Positions 26,090-34,550 of a DNA stretch of 59,201 nucleotides are shown in pieces (position 1 is the stretch's first letter; each line of letters starts with the position of its first letter). A program made the position numbers and the translations under genes. This DNA is from Candidatus Accumulibacter meliphilus. Its GTDB lineage: Bacteria; Pseudomonadota; Gammaproteobacteria; Burkholderiales; Rhodocyclaceae. Under the pieces are notes generated by a model. The model did not search any database. It saw nothing but the letters and a program-made list of their open reading frames with translations, and had not been told where the DNA came from. The DNA is taken from positions 1-59,201 of the forward strand of contig QPGA01000016.1 of NCBI GenBank assembly GCA_003332265.1. The letters are read 5' to 3'.

Positions 26090-27100
26090 TCAGGAGGCAT
26101 CCCCGGACGACCGCGAGCGAGCGCGTGAGCGTGCCGGTTTAACTGCCGTCTCGGCCGCAGCTTGACTGGCTTTTGCGGAGCGCCGTGGGGCGCGTTTGAT
26201 GGCGCCAAAAACCTTGTCGCGCGCCTCCTGAATGACGGCGACGATGGCCGGATGGCTCAGGCGCCGCTCGGTAGTGATCGCGAACAGCTGTTCGGCGATC
26301 GAGTCGATACGACCGACGGCCTGGACGCGATACTGATCGCTGACGTAGGCGGCGATCGCCGTCGGTGCGACGAAGAGACCGGCTCCGGCCTGACCGAATG
26401 ACTTGAGCAGCGCGCTGTCGTCGAATTCGCCGACGATGCGCGGGTGCAGGCGGCTGGCTTCGAACCACTGTTCAAGGCGCAAGCGGATCGCCACGTCGTC
26501 GCCAGGCATCAGAAACGGGGCGCCGTTGAGCAGTGCGGGAAAGCGGCCGTTCAAGGTGGCGAGCAAGCCTGGTGCGCCGAAGACGGTGAGGTCGCTTTCG
26601 CCGAGTGGGTGGCTGTAGCCGCGCACATTCAGATTCGCCGGCATCGGTCGGTCGGCGATCACCATGTCCAGGCGATGCACGGCGAGGTCGGCGAGCAATC
26701 CGGTCAGGCGTCCTTCACGGAAGATCAGGCGGACTGCTTCCGGCAGGTGCAGCACCGGTTCCACGAGCCGCAGGGCGACCGACTTGGCCACCGAATCGGC
26801 AATGCCCACGGCGAAGGGCAGGCTCTGGGTCATCGTCTGGTCACGAGCAACTTCCAGCAATTCATCACCAATGGCGAATATCTCGTCGGCGTAGCTGAGG
26901 ATGCGCCGCCCGGCGCCGGTGAGTTCCAGGCCGCGGCCGACGCGGCGAAACAACTCGACGCCGAGTGATTCTTCCAGCTCGCGCAACTGGCCGCTGACTG
27001 CCTGCGGCGTCAGGTGCAGCTGTTCGCAGGCGCGAGCGATGGCGCCGCACTTGGCGACCATCCAGAAATAACGCAGGTGTTTGTAATTGAGCGAGGCCAT
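26090..27100 (-). CDS. nhaR: NhaR-like LysR-family regulator
   Basis: The N-terminal winged helix-turn-helix, LNYKHLRYFWMVAKCGAIAR and ACEQLHLTPQAVSGQLRELE, is characteristic of NhaR rather than of general LysR proteins. An effector-binding domain follows, and the C-terminus has a basic tail (RAPRRSAKASQ, KPARSRARSRSS). NhaR responds to sodium in E. coli and activates Na+/H+ antiporter genes; no antiporter lies nearby. The 336-residue start at 27100 matches the family; longer upstream readings run through the divergent promoter region. It is divergent from the HPF gene. Confidence 0.85.
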   Translation of the reverse strand: MASLNYKHLRYFWMVAKCGAIARACEQLHLTPQAVSGQLRELEESLGVELFRRVGRGLELTGAGRRILSYADEIFAIGDELLEVARDQTMTQSLPFAVGIADSVAKSVALRLVEPVLHLPEAVRLIFREGRLTGLLADLAVHRLDMVIADRPMPANLNVRGYSHPLGESDLTVFGAPGLLATLNGRFPALLNGAPFLMPGDDVAIRLRLEQWFEASRLHPRIVGEFDDSALLKSFGQAGAGLFVAPTAIAAYVSDQYRVQAVGRIDSIAEQLFAITTERRLSHPAIVAVIQEARDKVFGAIKRAPRRSAKASQAAAETAVKPARSRARSRSSGDAS

Positions 27101-27232
27101 GAGCGTCCGTAAAAAACAGGCAAGCAAAACAGGAAAGAAAAAATGATCTATCGAGACAGTATATTCGATTGGTCGGATGTCTCGGCATGTCCTAGACTGC
27201 CTCTTCCGATCAACGCAGAAGAGGAGACATGC

Positions 27233-27619
27233 ATGCATATCGACACCCAAGCCAGGGGCTTTGAGCTCAGCGCGGAAGTACGCGATCACGTTCAGCGGCG
27301 CCTCGGCTTCTCGATCGACTGGGCACACGACCGGGTCAATAGTGTCTCGGTGGTTCTATCCGATATCAACGGGCCGCGCGGCGGCAAGGACAAGCGCTGC
27401 CGCATTCAGGTCGCCGTTGCCGGCGCCGCCGACGTGCGCATCGATGACACCCAGGCCGATCTCTACCTGGCCATCGATCGTGCTGTCGATCGTGCCGGGC
27501 GGGCGCTGGCCCGCCAGGTAGCGCGGCAGCGCCAGCGGCAGCCTGGCCGCAGCAGGGACGCCCGCGCGGCTCTGTCCGTGGCTGTGCCGCCGGCAGACCT
27601 CACCACAACGACCGTTTGA
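27233..27619 (+). CDS. HPF/RaiA-type ribosome-associated protein
   Basis: The 128-residue protein begins MHIDTQARGFELSAEVRDHV and contains VVLSDINGPRGGKDKRCRIQ and the end helix AIDRAVDRAGRALARQVARQ, the beta-alpha-beta-alpha pattern of hibernation-promoting factors. Its C-terminal tail is short, Arg/Gln-rich and lacks the dimerisation domain of long HPF. A GAGGAG site is 7 bases before the ATG at 27233. It probably binds the 30S subunit in slow growth. Confidence 0.8.
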   Translation: MHIDTQARGFELSAEVRDHVQRRLGFSIDWAHDRVNSVSVVLSDINGPRGGKDKRCRIQVAVAGAADVRIDDTQADLYLAIDRAVDRAGRALARQVARQRQRQPGRSRDARAALSVAVPPADLTTTTV

Positions 27620-27645
27620 GCCGCCTGCGGCATGCCCGCAGCGGC
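27620..27645 (+). terminator. Hairpin after the HPF gene
   Basis: GCCGCCTGCGG and CCGCAGCGGC form a stem of about 10 bp just past the stop codon, followed by TTCAAATCTTTT. It fits a rho-independent terminator with a weak T tract. Confidence 0.6.
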
Positions 27646-27674
27646 TTCAAATCTTTTCCCAACAGGAGTTCAGA

Positions 27675-28358
27675 ATGAGTACTTTCAATACCCAGACCGC
27701 GACCCGCGTCGCGCAGAGCCGCAGCGAGTCGGCAATTGCCACCAATACGGTGATTCGCAACACCTATTTGCTGCTGTCGATGACTTTGCTGTTCGCGGCC
27801 CTCACCGCCGGCGTCTCGGTGGCCCTGAAGCTGCCGCATCCCGGGCTGATCGTGACCCTGGTCGGCTACTTTGGCCTGCTCTTCCTCACCAACCGGCTGC
27901 GCAACAGCGGCTGGGGCGTGGCCTCGGTGTTCGCCCTGACCGGCTTCATGGGTTATACCCTGGGGCCGATCATCGGTCATTACCTCGGCCTGGCCAATGG
28001 CGGCCAGACGGTGATGATGGCCATGGCCGGCACGGCGACGATCTTCGTCGGTCTGTCGGGCTATGCGCTGACGACGCGCAAGGACTTCAGCTTCATGGGC
28101 GGCTTCCTGATGGTCGGCGTGCTGCTTGCTTTCCTGGCCGGGCTGGGGGCCATTTTCTTCGAGATTCCGGCGCTCTCGCTGACCGTCTCGGCGGCCTTCG
28201 TGCTGCTGATGTCGGGGCTGATCCTGTATGAAACCTCGAACATCATTCACGGTGGCGAAACCAACTACGTGATGGCCACGGTGACCTTGTTCGTCGCCAT
28301 CTTCAACCTCTTCACCAGCCTGCTGCACCTGCTGGGTTTCATGAACGGCGACGATTGA
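27675..28358 (+). CDS. Bax inhibitor-1/YccA family membrane protein
   Basis: The 227-residue protein has seven hydrophobic segments starting with IRNTYLLLSMTLLFAALTAG. It includes the family signatures FALTGFMGYTLGPI and LILYETSNIIHGGETNYVMA with the conserved acidic residues, and ends FNLFTSLLHLLGFMNGDD. E. coli relatives (YccA, YbhL) are inner-membrane proteins; YccA modulates FtsH, and family members may conduct Ca2+. A CAGGAG site precedes the ATG at 27675. The hairpin upstream suggests separate expression from HPF. Confidence 0.9.
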   Translation: MSTFNTQTATRVAQSRSESAIATNTVIRNTYLLLSMTLLFAALTAGVSVALKLPHPGLIVTLVGYFGLLFLTNRLRNSGWGVASVFALTGFMGYTLGPIIGHYLGLANGGQTVMMAMAGTATIFVGLSGYALTTRKDFSFMGGFLMVGVLLAFLAGLGAIFFEIPALSLTVSAAFVLLMSGLILYETSNIIHGGETNYVMATVTLFVAIFNLFTSLLHLLGFMNGDD

Positions 28359-28398
28359 GTCGGTAGCCGCTTTTTCACCTGCGCTGTAACCGCCGTCA

Positions 28399-28461
28399 GG
28401 CAGGGCTGGTGTGGTCACCAGCCCTGCCGCCTGCCTGGCCACCACGGGCGGCCAGGCAGGC
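28399..28461. terminator. Two consecutive perfect hairpins
   Basis: The first stem is GGCAGGGCTGGTG/CACCAGCCCTGCC (28399-28428, loop TGGT) and the second is GCCTGCCTGGCC/GGCCAGGCAGGC (28429-28461, loop of 9). They touch end to end between the Bax-inhibitor gene and moaA. No T tract follows, so a terminator or RNA-stabilising role is inferred. Confidence 0.5.
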
Positions 28462-28494
28462 GCTCACGAGTGCGTCGGAGTGGGGCAAAGTTCG

Positions 28495-28500
28495 CTATAA
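28495..28500 (+). promoter_or_regulatory. Possible -10 box for moaA
   Basis: TATAAT at 28495-28500 lies 69 bp before the moaA ATG and 34 bp after the tandem hairpins. No good -35 match is visible at 16-18 bp, so confidence is modest. Confidence 0.35.
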
Positions 28501-28568
28501 TCCGCTGCGAACCGTTCTCATCTTGACCACTTCACGCCGCCACAGGCAGGCCCCAGGGAGCCTCTCCC

Positions 28569-29648
28569 ATGCGCAACGAATCGCTGACCCCGGAGGCCAT
28601 TCCGGATTCGCTGGTCGGCTTCACCCCGCCGACTTCACCGGCCAGCTCGCGGCATGCCGCCGGGACGCTGGTGGACAAGTACGGCCGGCACGTGACCTAT
28701 GTTCGCCTGTCGATTACCGACCGTTGCGACTTCCGTTGCAGCTACTGCATGGCCGAGGAAATGACTTTCCTGCCGCGGGCGCAGGTGCTGACACTCGAGG
28801 AATGCCTGCGTCTGGCCAGCACTTTCGTCGATCTCGGCGTGACCAAGCTGCGCGTCACCGGCGGTGAGCCGCTGGTTCGTCAAAACGTCGTCTGGTTGCT
28901 CGAACGACTCGCCGTCCTGCCCGGGTTGAAGGAGCTGGTGATGACCACCAACGGTTCGCAGCTCGATCGCTTTGCACCGGCCTTGCTGGCCGCCGGCGTC
29001 AAACGCCTCAACATCAGTCTCGATACCCTGCGTGCCGAGCGCTTCAAGGCGATCACGCGCGTCGGTGAACTGGCCAAGGTGCTGCGCGGTCTCGATGCCG
29101 CGCAGGCCGCCGGTTTCCAGCGCCTCAAGCTGAACACGGTGATGATGCGCGGCACCAACGACGACGAGTTTCCCGAGATGGTCGAGTTTGCCGTTGAGCG
29201 CGGGATCGATATTTCCTTTATCGAGGAAATGCCGCTCGGCGAAATCGGCCACGCGCGCCAGTCGACCTACATCAGCAGCGAGGAAGCGATGCAACGGCTG
29301 GCGGAGCGTTTCGTGCTGCTGCCGTCGACCGAAAGCTCGGGCGGGCCGGCGCGCTACTGGCGCATTCCGGGAAGCTCGACGCGCGTCGGTTTCATCTCCC
29401 CGCACAGCCACAATTTCTGCGACAGCTGCAACCGGGTGCGCATCACCGCGCGCGGCGAACTCTATCCCTGCCTTGGCAACAACGACGCCAGCCATCTGCT
29501 GCCGCTGCTGCGCGCGCATCCGACCGACGATCGCCCGCTGCGCGCGGCCATCGTCCACAGCATGGGCATCAAGGCCAAAGGCCACGACTTCAGCAATCAG
29601 ATGAACGCCCCGCAGGTAGTGCGCTTCATGTCCATGACCGGCGGCTGA
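28569..29648 (+). CDS. moaA: MoaA, GTP 3',8-cyclase (molybdopterin synthesis)
   Basis: MoaA is a radical-SAM enzyme that, with MoaC, converts GTP to cyclic pyranopterin monophosphate. The 359-residue protein has the N-terminal cluster motif CDFRCSYC (CxxxCxxC), the SAM site VTGGEPLVR and the C-terminal cluster CDSCNRVRITARGELYPCLG. The GG end (MTGG) needed by MoaA is intact. Residues 1-35 form an extension before DKYGRHVTYVRLSITDRC. It is 89 bp upstream of moeA and presumably in one operon. Confidence 0.96.
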   Translation: MRNESLTPEAIPDSLVGFTPPTSPASSRHAAGTLVDKYGRHVTYVRLSITDRCDFRCSYCMAEEMTFLPRAQVLTLEECLRLASTFVDLGVTKLRVTGGEPLVRQNVVWLLERLAVLPGLKELVMTTNGSQLDRFAPALLAAGVKRLNISLDTLRAERFKAITRVGELAKVLRGLDAAQAAGFQRLKLNTVMMRGTNDDEFPEMVEFAVERGIDISFIEEMPLGEIGHARQSTYISSEEAMQRLAERFVLLPSTESSGGPARYWRIPGSSTRVGFISPHSHNFCDSCNRVRITARGELYPCLGNNDASHLLPLLRAHPTDDRPLRAAIVHSMGIKAKGHDFSNQMNAPQVVRFMSMTGG

Positions 29649-29737
29649 GCGCGGCTGGCTGACGTTGCTTGTCGGTCGGGCGCCATCGCTGCGCGCTGCG
29701 AGTCACTAATCACCATCATCCTTCAAGGCCCGTCGCC

Positions 29738-31048
29738 ATGAGTCTCACTGCCCGTTTCAGCTGCCTGAGCGATTACGACCCCGACGCCCTGTCGGTCGAG
29801 CAGGCGCGTGCCTTCATTCGCAGCCAGCTCACCCCGGTACGTACCCAGGAGCGTGTGGCGCTACGCAGCGCCCTGGGTCGCGTGCTGGCCAGCGACGTGA
29901 TCGCGCCCTTCAATGTCCCGGCGCACGACAATTCGGCAATGGACGGTTACGCGCTGCGCCAGGCCGATCTCGCGGGCAGCGGCGAGACGCGCCTGCGCGT
30001 GATCGGTACGGCGCTGGCCGGCAAGGTTTTCGCGGGCGCCGTCGGCACCGCTGAATGCGTGCGCATCATGACCGGCGCACTGCCGCCGGCGGGATGTGAC
30101 ACGGTCGTGATCCAGGAGGTGGTCGAGCTCGACGGCGATCAGGTCATCGTCCCGGCCGGCCAGCGCGCCGGCCAGAATATCCGCCTGGCGGGCGAGGACC
30201 TGGCTGCCGGCAAGCCGGCGCTTGCCGCCGGGCGCTTGATCCGCCCGGCAGAACTCGGCCTGATGGCGTCGCTCGGCTGTGCCGAGGTCAGCGTTTACCG
30301 CCGTCTGCGCGTCGCTTTCTTCTCGACCGGCGACGAGCTGTGCTCGATCGGTACCCCGCTCGCCGACGGCGAAGTCTATGACAGCAACCGCTACACCATT
30401 TTCGGCATGCTCACTCGCCTCGGCTGCGAGGTCCTCGACCTCGGTGTCGTCCGCGACGATCCCGCGACTCTCGAAGCTGCCTTCCGCGCCGCCGCCGCCG
30501 CGGCCGATGTGGTGATCACCAGCGGTGGCGTTTCGGTCGGCGAGGCCGATTTCGTCAAGCCGCTGATGGCGCAGCTCGGCGAAGTGCTGTTCTGGAAGAT
30601 CGCCATGAAACCCGGCCGCCCGATGGCCTTCGGTCGCCTCGGCGCTCGCGGCGGCGGTGAGGGGGGTGATGGTGGGGAGGGTGGTGATCGGCACGCGGCC
30701 TGGCTGTTCGGCCTGCCGGGAAATCCGGTCGCGGTGATGGCCGCTTTCTACCAGTTCGTGCGCGACGCACTGCAGCTGCTGATGGGCGCCAATCCGCTGC
30801 CCCGCGTGCCGCTGCTGCCGGCGGTGAGCAGGGTGGCGATGAAAAAAGCCCCTGGACGCACCGAGTTCCAGCGCGGCATTCTCAGCCACGCGGATGGCCA
30901 ATGGAGCGTCCGCCCGGCCGGCGCCCAGGGCTCCGGCGTCCTGCGCTCGATGTCCGACGCCAATTGCTTCATCGTCCTGGAACATGAGCGCGGCTCCGTC
31001 GCCGTCGGTGATACGGTGCAGGTGCAGCTCTTTGACGGGCTGGTCTGA
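29738..31048 (+). CDS. moeA: MoeA, molybdopterin molybdenumtransferase
   Basis: MoeA inserts molybdate into adenylylated molybdopterin. The 436-residue protein has VPAHDNSAMDGYALR, GTALAGKVFAG, IMTGALPPAGCDTVVIQE, VITSGGVSVGEADFV and LFGLPGNPVAVM, all family signatures. Between MAFGRLGAR and the GLPGNP loop is a Gly/Asp/Glu-rich insert (GGGEGGDGGEGGD, 30649-30690) not usual in MoeA. The start at 29738 begins MSLTARFSCLSDYDPDALSV, a typical MoeA N-terminus. It follows moaA without a terminator. Confidence 0.95.
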   Translation: MSLTARFSCLSDYDPDALSVEQARAFIRSQLTPVRTQERVALRSALGRVLASDVIAPFNVPAHDNSAMDGYALRQADLAGSGETRLRVIGTALAGKVFAGAVGTAECVRIMTGALPPAGCDTVVIQEVVELDGDQVIVPAGQRAGQNIRLAGEDLAAGKPALAAGRLIRPAELGLMASLGCAEVSVYRRLRVAFFSTGDELCSIGTPLADGEVYDSNRYTIFGMLTRLGCEVLDLGVVRDDPATLEAAFRAAAAAADVVITSGGVSVGEADFVKPLMAQLGEVLFWKIAMKPGRPMAFGRLGARGGGEGGDGGEGGDRHAAWLFGLPGNPVAVMAAFYQFVRDALQLLMGANPLPRVPLLPAVSRVAMKKAPGRTEFQRGILSHADGQWSVRPAGAQGSGVLRSMSDANCFIVLEHERGSVAVGDTVQVQLFDGLV

Positions 31049-31067
31049 GGCGCGCCGTCATCGCTGC

Positions 31068-31121
31068 GGTTCCCGTGGTTCCCGTGGTTCCCGTGGTTCC
31101 GGTGGTTCCCGTGGTTCCGGT
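31068..31121. repeat. Six tandem 9-bp units, GGTTCC(C/G)GT
   Basis: Six adjoining copies of a 9-bp unit, four GGTTCCCGT and two GGTTCCGGT, follow the moeA stop codon by 19 bp. This is a simple-sequence tract with likely copy-number variation. Confidence 0.85.
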
Positions 31122-31127
31122 GCTTTT

Positions 31128-31159
31128 CGTAGGTTGGGCTGAGCCTGCGAAGCCCAACG
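31128..31159. repeat. Short inverted-repeat element (TTGGGCT type)
   Basis: CGTAGGTTGGGCT and AGCCCAACG form a hairpin resembling the small REP-like elements with TTGGGCT/AGCCCAA arms found in many proteobacteria. It may act as the moeA transcript end. Confidence 0.45.
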
Positions 31160-31211
31160 ATTCACCTCTCTAAGCTCTCGCCTGACCATGAGGTTTGCTA
31201 AGGAGTAGCAC

Positions 31212-31442
31212 ATGGGACAACTTGATCGCATCACCCAGCAGCCCGACGTGATGGGTGGCAAGGCATGCATCCGCGGGATGCGTATCACGGTCGGCATGGT
31301 CGTGGGGCAAGTCGGCGCGGGGCACAGCGTCGAGGAAGTTCTGACCGATTATCCTTACCTTGAACGCGAGGACGTCATGCAAGCCATTCGCTATGCCGCG
31401 CGGCGTGCCGAAGAACGCGAGGTAATGCTGCTCATCGCATGA
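31212..31442 (+). CDS. DUF433-family antitoxin-like protein
   Basis: The 76-residue protein has DRITQQPDVMGGKACIRGMR, TVGMVVGQVGAGHSVEEVL and YPYLEREDVMQAIRYAARRA, the DUF433 helix-turn-helix-like pattern. Such genes pair with a DUF5615 (PIN-like) toxin. Here the stop codon overlaps the ATG of the next ORF (ATGA), but that partner is truncated. AAGGAG precedes the ATG at 31212. Confidence 0.88.
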   Translation: MGQLDRITQQPDVMGGKACIRGMRITVGMVVGQVGAGHSVEEVLTDYPYLEREDVMQAIRYAARRAEEREVMLLIA

Positions 31443-31522
31443 AACTCCTCGTCGATATGAACCTGTCGCCGCGCCGGGTCGAAATGCTGGCCGATGCCGG
31501 ATTCGAAGCGGCGCACTGCTAA
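31439..31522 (+). pseudogene. Truncated DUF5615-family toxin
   Basis: Only 27 codons remain: MKLLVDMNLSPRRVEMLADA, then GFEAAHC and a TAA. The start matches DUF5615 PIN-like proteins (normally about 110-120 residues), including the first catalytic Asp in LVDMNL. Downstream DNA to 31753 shows no continuation in another frame, so the 3' three quarters were lost, not just frameshifted. Confidence 0.7.
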
Positions 31523-31753
31523 CTCCTCGCCACCGGCGGGTGGGGGCGCCCGAAGGGCTCGGCGGAGCCATCCGCCTCACTGGCGGCGGTTCCACACGAA
31601 ACGACCTAAACCCGTTGCGCAACGCGGTTAAAATCGGGGCGCCAGTACACACCGAGTTAAAGGAACAGGGATTCTGCCCGCCAAGTTTATGGATAAACGC
31701 TATCCTCATGCATCATCAATAAGCGCAATCCAAAACAGCACAGAACACCATCA

Positions 31754-32803
31754 ATGACTGAACGAGAAATCGAGCAAGCCCTGATCGAGAAACTGGGCGA
31801 CCTCAAATACACCAACCGCAAGGACATCCGCGATCGCGCCGCGCTGGAACACAACTTCCGCCATCACTTCGAGGCGCTCAATCGCGTTCACCTTACCGAC
31901 ACCGAATTCGCCCGCCTGCTGGAATCCATCGTCACCCCGGACGTGTTCGCTGCCGCCCGCCACCTGCGCGAGCGCAACAGCTTCGAGCGCGACGACGGCA
32001 CGCCGCTCTACTACACGCTGGTAAACATCAAGGACTGGTGCAAGAACAGCTTCGAAGTGGTCAACCAGCTCCGCATCAGCACCGACTACAGCCACCACCG
32101 TTTCGACGTGATCCTGCTCATCAACGGCATTCCGGCCGTCCAGATCGAGCTGAAGACCCTGCAAATCAGCCCGCGCCGGGCCATGCAGCAGATTGTCGAT
32201 TACAAGAACGACCCCGGCAATGGCTACAGCAGAACCCTGCTTTGCTTCCTGCAGCTGTTCATCGTCAGCAACCGCAGCGACACCTGGTACTTCGCCAACA
32301 ACAACAGCCGCCATTTCAGCTTCAATGCCGACGAACGCTTCCTGCCGCTGTACCAGTTCGCGGACGTGGACAACACCAGGATCACCCATCTGGACAGCTT
32401 CGCCGACGCCTTCCTCGCCAAATGCACCTTGGGCGAGATGATCAGCCGCTACATGGTGCTGGTCGCCAGCGAGCAAAAGCTGCTGATGATGCGGCCGTAT
32501 CAAATCTATGCCGTCAAGGCGATTGTCGATTGCATCCATCAGCGCTGCGGCAACGGCTACATCTGGCACACCACCGGCAGCGGCAAGACACTCACCTCGT
32601 TCAAGGCCTCCACCCTGCTCAACGACACCAAGCCCTACGGCAACATTCTCGACTTCCGCCAGCAAAAGACGCCGTGGACAACCGCCATCGGCCTCTTCTC
32701 CGGCCAGGCCGGCAAACCGGCCAAGGAAATCTGGCTGGTGGACCCTGCCCCGGTGGTGATTGAAAAATACAGAAAGCAGTTGCGGCGATGGAGCAGTATA
32801 TGA
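31754..32803 (+). pseudogene. hsdR: hsdR remnant: N-terminal nuclease and motor start, helicase core deleted
   Basis: The reading frame starts as a normal type I restriction subunit: MTEREIEQALIEKLGDLKYT, the PD-(D/E)xK nuclease region FDVILLINGIPAVQIELKTL and Walker A WHTTGSGKTLTSFKAS. It then jumps from TLL directly to NDTKPYGNILDFR and DPAPVVIEKYRKQ, which belong after the helicase domains, so motifs II-VI are missing (normal length about 1000 residues). The frame is then lost at an A run (32773-32775): adding one A would give YRKAVAAMEQYMK and continue into the next ORF. This subunit cannot translocate or cut. Confidence 0.88.
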
Positions 32804-33513
32804 AGCAAAGGAACCTGGTTTGCGAGCCTCAAGCCGTCTACAACTTAAAGGGTGATGCAGCGCGTATCGAATTCATCAACCGGTTCAAGGAAGTGCAGCG
32901 CCTCAAGACCCAACGCGACCAATATACCGACATTGATGAAGCGCAAGAGCAAACAATCAATGCCATTTTGCCCGAGGATGAGTTGCGTTCTCTGAGAGCT
33001 TCCTATCTGGAAACCGCCCAGCGACTCAAAGCCCAGCAGGGCAACGTTGAAGCTATTGCGGAATTCGGCGGCAATAAAAAAGTACGCAGGGGTGACATTG
33101 CTTACAACATGATGCGGATGTGGCAAGGGGCGTTTGGTGTGGCTAAGGAAGACTGCATGGTTAGCCCCGCTTACGTCGTGTTTTCGCCAGAAAGCGATAC
33201 ATGCCCAGATTTCTTTGGGTATTTATTTAAGTTACCAAAGTACTTGCAACTTCTCACGTCCCATTCGCAAGGTCTAACACTGGATAGATTGAGGCTTTAT
33301 TACAAAGACTTCGCGCGAATTTCCGTCTTGATTCCCTCGCCGCTTGAACAACAAGAAATCGCCAACTGCCTCGCGTCCCTCGACGACCTCCTCACCGCCC
33401 AAACCCAAAAACTCGCCGCGCTCAAGACTCATAAAAAAGGCCTGATGCAGCAGATCTTCCCCGGGCTGGCGCGTCAGCCGGTGCCGCGCCAAGTGGACAA
33501 GGTACCGGCATGA
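32788..33513 (+). pseudogene. Fusion of hsdR C-terminus with hsdS C-terminal half
   Basis: Residues 1-86 (VCEPQAVYNLKGDAARIEFI to LETAQRLKAQQGN) continue hsdR after the frameshift. From about 33046 the sequence becomes an HsdS specificity subunit: KKVRRGDIAYNMMRMWQGAF, VSPAYVVFSP, then the conserved spacer IPSPLEQQEIANCLASLDDL and KGLMQQIF. The first target-recognition domain of hsdS and the end of hsdR are gone, so a deletion fused the two genes in frame. A product could be made from the ATG at 32788, but a specificity subunit with one half only would be unusual. Confidence 0.85.
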
Positions 33514-34550
33514 CCGATCAACACACGGATTCAACGGCTCCGGCTGGCCAGATGCTGATCTACCAGACCGAGGACGGTCGCCTGAAGGTGGAAGCGCGGC
33601 TGGAGAATGAAACCCTGTGGCTGACCCAGCAGCAGATGGCGGAGTTGTTCCAGACCTCGCGCACCAATGTGGTGGAGCATATTCAGCATATCTACGACGA
33701 GGGCGAGCTGGAGGAGGCGGCAAGCTGTCGGGATTTCCGACAGGTTCGCACGGAGGGCGCGCGAGCGGTGGCGCGCAACATGGCGTTTTATAACCTCGAC
33801 ATGATTTTGTCGGTGGGCTACCGGGTGAAGAGCGCGGTGGCGACGCGCTTTCGCATCTGGGCGACGCAACGGCTGCGCGAGTATATCGTCAAGGGCTTTG
33901 TGCTGGATGACGAGCGCCTGAAAAACCCGGATCAGCCCTTCGACTATTTCGATGAGCTGCTGAGGCGCATTCAGGACATCCGCACCAGTGAGCGGCGCTT
34001 CTATCAAAAGATTACCGACATCTACGCCACCAGCGTCGATTACGACCCCACCCAGCCGGAGAGCATCGCGTTTTTCCAGACGGTACAAAACAAGATGCAC
34101 TGGGCCATTACCGGGCAGACGGCGGCGGAGATCATCCACCGCCGCGCCGACAAGCATCAGCCCAACATGGGGTTGACCAACTGGCGGGGCGGCAAGGTGC
34201 GTAAGGCCGACGTGGGCATCGCCAAGAATTACCTCAATGCCGACGAACTGGCCGCGCTCAACAATCTGGTAGAGCAGTATCTGGTGTTCGCCGAAGGTCA
34301 GGCGATGCGCCGCGTCCCCATGCACATGAGCGACTGGATCGCCAAGCTGCATGGCTTTTTGTCCATCAACGACCGCGACATCCTCAACCACGCCGGCAAA
34401 ATCTCGCACGACATGGCCAAGGCCTTTGCTGAGGCCGAGTACGAACAATTCAACACGGCCCGTAGTGCCCACGCCGACACACGGGAGACCGATTTCGACC
34501 GGGCAGTGAAACAGTTGCCCAAGACACCGAGTAAAAAGAAGAACACATGA
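33510..34550 (+). CDS. rhuM: RhuM-family protein
   Basis: The 346-residue protein matches the 'virulence RhuM' family: LIYQTEDGRLKVEARLENET, WLTQQQMAELFQTSRTNVVE, a winged-helix-like start, then ILSVGYRVKSAVATRFRIWA (Bro/KilA-like) and a long helical C-terminal part. RhuM genes are often inserted in type I restriction operons; their function is not established. ATG at 33510 overlaps the upstream stop codon, and its end overlaps hsdM (ATGA), so the operon structure is conserved although hsdR/hsdS are broken. Confidence 0.9.
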   Translation: MTDQHTDSTAPAGQMLIYQTEDGRLKVEARLENETLWLTQQQMAELFQTSRTNVVEHIQHIYDEGELEEAASCRDFRQVRTEGARAVARNMAFYNLDMILSVGYRVKSAVATRFRIWATQRLREYIVKGFVLDDERLKNPDQPFDYFDELLRRIQDIRTSERRFYQKITDIYATSVDYDPTQPESIAFFQTVQNKMHWAITGQTAAEIIHRRADKHQPNMGLTNWRGGKVRKADVGIAKNYLNADELAALNNLVEQYLVFAEGQAMRRVPMHMSDWIAKLHGFLSINDRDILNHAGKISHDMAKAFAEAEYEQFNTARSAHADTRETDFDRAVKQLPKTPSKKKNT

